Shown here one piece after another: positions 62,223-64,000 of a stretch of 64,000 bases of DNA. The position numbers and the translations under genes were made by a program. Positions within the stretch are counted from its first letter, which is position 1; every line of letters begins with the position of its first letter. The stretch covers positions 167,738 to 231,737 of the forward strand of contig JBQKHY010000002.1 of assembly GCA_052118065.1 (NCBI GenBank), in the 5' to 3' direction. This stretch comes from Ruminococcoides sp052118065. Its GTDB lineage: Bacteria > Bacillota > Clostridia > Oscillospirales > Acutalibacteraceae. The notes under the pieces were generated by a model, which worked only from the letters and a program-made list of their open reading frames with translations, searched no databases and was not told the DNA's origin.

Positions 62223-63410
62223 TTGAAAGGACGGATTACAATAAACGCTAAAGACACAAAGAAAAAACAAACCTACGGTAACGGCTCAATATATTTTGTA
62301 GAAAGCCGTCAGCGCTTTGCAGGTCAGGTTTATTTGACAATCGACGGCGAAAAGGAACGCCGCACCGTTTACGGAAAAACGAAGAAAATTGTCAAAGACA
62401 AAATGCGTGAGCTGCAAATTCAGGCTCTCGCAGGCAACCTTGAAAAGCGCAACCGCAACAAGGTTGAGATAAAAACAATTCATCAGCTTGTCGAAAAGAT
62501 GATAGAGGAACAGCTTGCTCTGAATGAAATCAGGCAGTCAACCTATGACCGCAAAATGGAAACTCTGAAAATGCTTTCCGATATTTCTGACAAGCAGCTG
62601 ACTGAGGTTACCGAGGACGATATAATCGGCTTTTTCAAGGTAAAGCTTGATTATTCCCAGTCGAGCATCAATAAGATGTATCAACTTCTTGGAGCAGTAT
62701 TTGTAAAAGCAATCAGCAAAAAGCTCATTGAGAGCAATCCTTTGAGTGACATAAAGTGCCCGAAATCAAGGAAAAAGCAAATCCCCGTCAGAGCCCTGAC
62801 GGTTGACGAGCAGATAAGGCTTTTGAATGTGCTGAAAACCGAGGACATACACTACGGCGATATAATGCTTTTGTCAATGTTTACGGGAATGCGAATCGGC
62901 GAGTGTTGTGCCCTCACGGCAGAGGATATTAACCTTACTGACAAAACAATAAATGTCAGTAAAACTGTATCAAGAGGCGAGTTTGGAAACACCATAATCA
63001 ACGATACCAAAACCGCCGCAGGTATGAGAACGCTTTTTATCAGCGATGATGTTGCAGACTTTTTGAAAGAATGTTTAGGCGGCAGAAAAAGAGGTCTGCT
63101 GTTTACTTCAAGCAACGGCAGGCTTGTCACATCAAACCAAGTCAACTATGTTTACTCAAATGTGATTAAGAATTATGACATTCTTGACAGCTCGGTGTAC
63201 GGCAGGGTATATTTACATTCACTCAGGCATACATACGCAACGAGGTGCATTGAAAGCGGAATGCCTGCAAAGGTGCTTCAAAAGCTTTTAGGGCATACAG
63301 ACATAAACATCACGCTGAATGTTTACTGCTCTGTCTTTGAAAAATTCAAAAACGAGCACCTTGCGATTGCCGATGAGTATGTGAAAGCAAACAACCTGCA
63401 AATCGCCTGA
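62223..63410 (+). CDS. Tn916-type tyrosine integrase of the element
   Basis: A site-specific recombinase of about 395 residues that inserts the element at tRNA-Pro. The N-terminus (about 10-60: YGNGSIYFVESRQRFAG, VYGKTKKIVKDKM) is the arm-binding domain. A SAM-like core-binding domain follows at about 80-180. The catalytic residues lie in FTGMRIGE (Arg near 222), YLHSLRHTYATR (His-x-x-Arg near 333) and LLGHTDINITLNVYC (His and Tyr near 356-368). The start is uncertain: TTG 62223 is weakly supported, and AAAGGACGG just after could serve a non-standard start near 62241. The gene ends 67 bases before attR. Confidence 0.93.
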   Translation: MKGRITINAKDTKKKQTYGNGSIYFVESRQRFAGQVYLTIDGEKERRTVYGKTKKIVKDKMRELQIQALAGNLEKRNRNKVEIKTIHQLVEKMIEEQLALNEIRQSTYDRKMETLKMLSDISDKQLTEVTEDDIIGFFKVKLDYSQSSINKMYQLLGAVFVKAISKKLIESNPLSDIKCPKSRKKQIPVRALTVDEQIRLLNVLKTEDIHYGDIMLLSMFTGMRIGECCALTAEDINLTDKTINVSKTVSRGEFGNTIINDTKTAAGMRTLFISDDVADFLKECLGGRKRGLLFTSSNGRLVTSNQVNYVYSNVIKNYDILDSSVYGRVYLHSLRHTYATRCIESGMPAKVLQKLLGHTDINITLNVYCSVFEKFKNEHLAIADEYVKANNLQIA

Positions 63411-63422
63411 AAATAAAAAATC

Positions 63423-63441
63423 GCTGTCAAAACCGCAGTCA
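63423..63441 (+). repeat. Right arm-type integrase sites
   Basis: GCTGTCA at 63423-63429 and GCAGTCA at 63435-63441, 12 bases apart, matching the left array at 44774-44869. Confidence 0.7.
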
Positions 63442-63477
63442 ATTGCGATTAAGTCAGCATTTAAGCCACTTAAAAAG

Positions 63478-63490
63478 GTCACCTCGACCA
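63478..63490 (+). repeat. Right attachment core (attR)
   Basis: GTCACCTCGACCA, the direct copy of the tRNA-Pro 3' end at 44623-44635. Confidence 0.9.
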
Positions 63491-63491
63491 T

Positions 63492-63529
63492 AAAAAACAA
63501 GGATTCCATTAGGAATCCTTGTTTTTTTA
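63492..63529 (+). terminator. Original terminator of tRNA-Pro, now separated from it
   Basis: Stem AACAAGGATTCC/GGAATCCTTGTT with flanking A and T runs, directly after attR. Confidence 0.85.
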
Positions 63530-63540
63530 TTATCCGGAAA

Positions 63541-63965
63541 ACGAGTGACAGGAGTTGAAGGCGACCGTTAAGAAAACAGTCCGGTGGACTGTTTTTAGGG
63601 AGAGCGTAGATGCTCCTATCCTTTCGTATTTGTGCTAATAAAGCGAGGTAGGCAGTAGTGCAAGAAGAAAGTATGTCACCGATAAAGTAAGAAGAAATTA
63701 ATAGACAAATAAAAAGTAATATATACTATTATTACGGATACCGTTTGGTATCCGTATTTTTTTATATCCAACAATAGAGTGACAAGTACTACAAATTAGG
63801 GTTTGTAGTGCTATTAAATAGTATCTTCTATTGTGGAATTGTAAATGAATTTACAATTCCAATCACTCCTTCCGTCTTTGCATACGCAAGAGAGTTTATC
63901 ATATTTTTGATAGAGTAACAGGGGGAATATGATATAATAAAATCAATATTCCAATGGAGGAAACC
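63541..63965. other. Non-coding flank with several hairpins
   Basis: No gene is seen. Hairpins: AAAACAGTCC/GGACTGTTTT (63573-63595), TACGGATACC/GGTATCCGTA plus T run (63733-63763, terminator-like) and GGAATTGTAAA/TTTACAATTCC (63835-63860). The bases 63543-63558 resemble an inverted copy of the tRNA-Pro T arm. Confidence 0.55.
63733..63763 (+). terminator. Terminator-like hairpin without an obvious gene
   Basis: Perfect 10-bp stem with a four-base loop and seven T; nothing coding precedes it, so an unannotated small RNA could end here. Confidence 0.65.
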
Positions 63966-64000
63966 ATGAGCAGAAAATATGATAAGCGATTAAAAGCAAG
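63966..64000 (+). CDS. Start of a possible transposase gene, cut by the window edge
   Basis: ATG 63966 with GGAGGAAACC upstream opens MSRKYDKRLKA to the edge. The wording resembles the N-terminus of IS3-type OrfA transposases, and a strong inverted repeat lies upstream. Only 11 codons are visible, so the family is a guess. Confidence 0.4.
   Translation, partial: MSRKYDKRLKA

Larger units (their letters stand above)
44623..63490 (+). mobile_element. Integrated mobilizable-type element of about 18.9 kb with defence cargo
   Basis: Flanked by the 13-bp direct repeat GTCACCTCGACCA (44623-44635 and 63478-63490), the left copy being the tRNA-Pro 3' end. It contains tnpV-like, AAA ATPase, reverse transcriptase with ncRNA, type I restriction-modification, HNH protein, mobC remnant, RepA-like, excisionase-like and integrase genes. 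Integrase arm-type repeats occur at both ends. Base composition is mixed and visibly richer in G+C than the chromosome in the ATPase and the rep/int genes. No relaxase or conjugation genes are seen, so it can probably excise but needs help to transfer, if it still can. Confidence 0.9.

Noticed and set aside
63541..63570. A second tRNA gene
   Set aside because: Only a T-arm-like stretch in inverse orientation is present; there is no acceptor, D or anticodon arm.

Overview
The window reads as the chromosome of a low-G+C, spore-forming Clostridia of the Ruminococcus type, closest in flavour to a starch-degrading species such as R. bromii. The evidence is AT-rich intergenic DNA, a small acid-soluble spore protein, many secreted Ig-like (BIG2) proteins, a dockerin-bearing GH13 pullulanase, a cohesin-like secreted protein and a sortase pilus operon. 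The genus is an inference from gene content only.

Positions 1-44640 are core and semi-core chromosome. They hold galactose metabolism (galT partial, galM), a DtxR-type regulator, a spore protein, pyrimidine genes (pyrC, pyrE, pyrF), serine synthesis (serC, serA), a cohesin-like secreted protein, a GH3 hexosaminidase lipoprotein, an EF-G paralogue, a CAP-domain protein, a ZIP transporter, and an enolase-like gene with about 200 codons missing internally. Next come a capsule-regulatory cluster (CpsB-like phosphatase, LCP protein, CpsC, CpsD) without glycosyltransferases, murT-gatD, thioredoxin and several membrane or secreted proteins. The block ends with the extracellular starch pullulanase and then a pilus operon: tip adhesin with two carbohydrate-binding-like modules, backbone pilin and two sortases.

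Positions 44623-63490 are an integrated mobile element of about 18.9 kb, inserted at the 3' end of tRNA-Pro(UGG). It is bounded by a 13-bp direct repeat (GTCACCTCGACCA), with arrays of GCWGTCA arm-type sites at both ends. At the right end lie a RepA-like initiator, a small excisionase-like protein and a Tn916-type tyrosine integrase; mobC is frameshifted and no relaxase is visible. The cargo is defence: an AAA/DUF4143 ATPase, a reverse transcriptase with its own structured ncRNA, a type I restriction-modification locus with invertible hsdS cassettes and a dedicated recombinase, two zinc-ribbon proteins and an HNH/DGQHK protein.

The most exciting item is at 48415-48763: a DRT2-like antiviral reverse transcriptase system. 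A consensus promoter on the minus strand drives a roughly 300-nt structured RNA that runs into the RT gene. The RNA holds a template flanked by an 8-nt direct repeat. Joining copies at that repeat, as in rolling-circle reverse transcription, gives a 144-nt (48-codon) unit. In the cDNA sense this unit has no stop codon in one frame, has a ribosome site and ATG, and recreates TTGACA-N17-TATAAT across the unit junction. This is the logic of the neo gene of DRT2 systems, with a Neo sequence I do not recognise. Positions 63491-64000 are chromosomal flank with hairpins and the start of a possible transposase gene.
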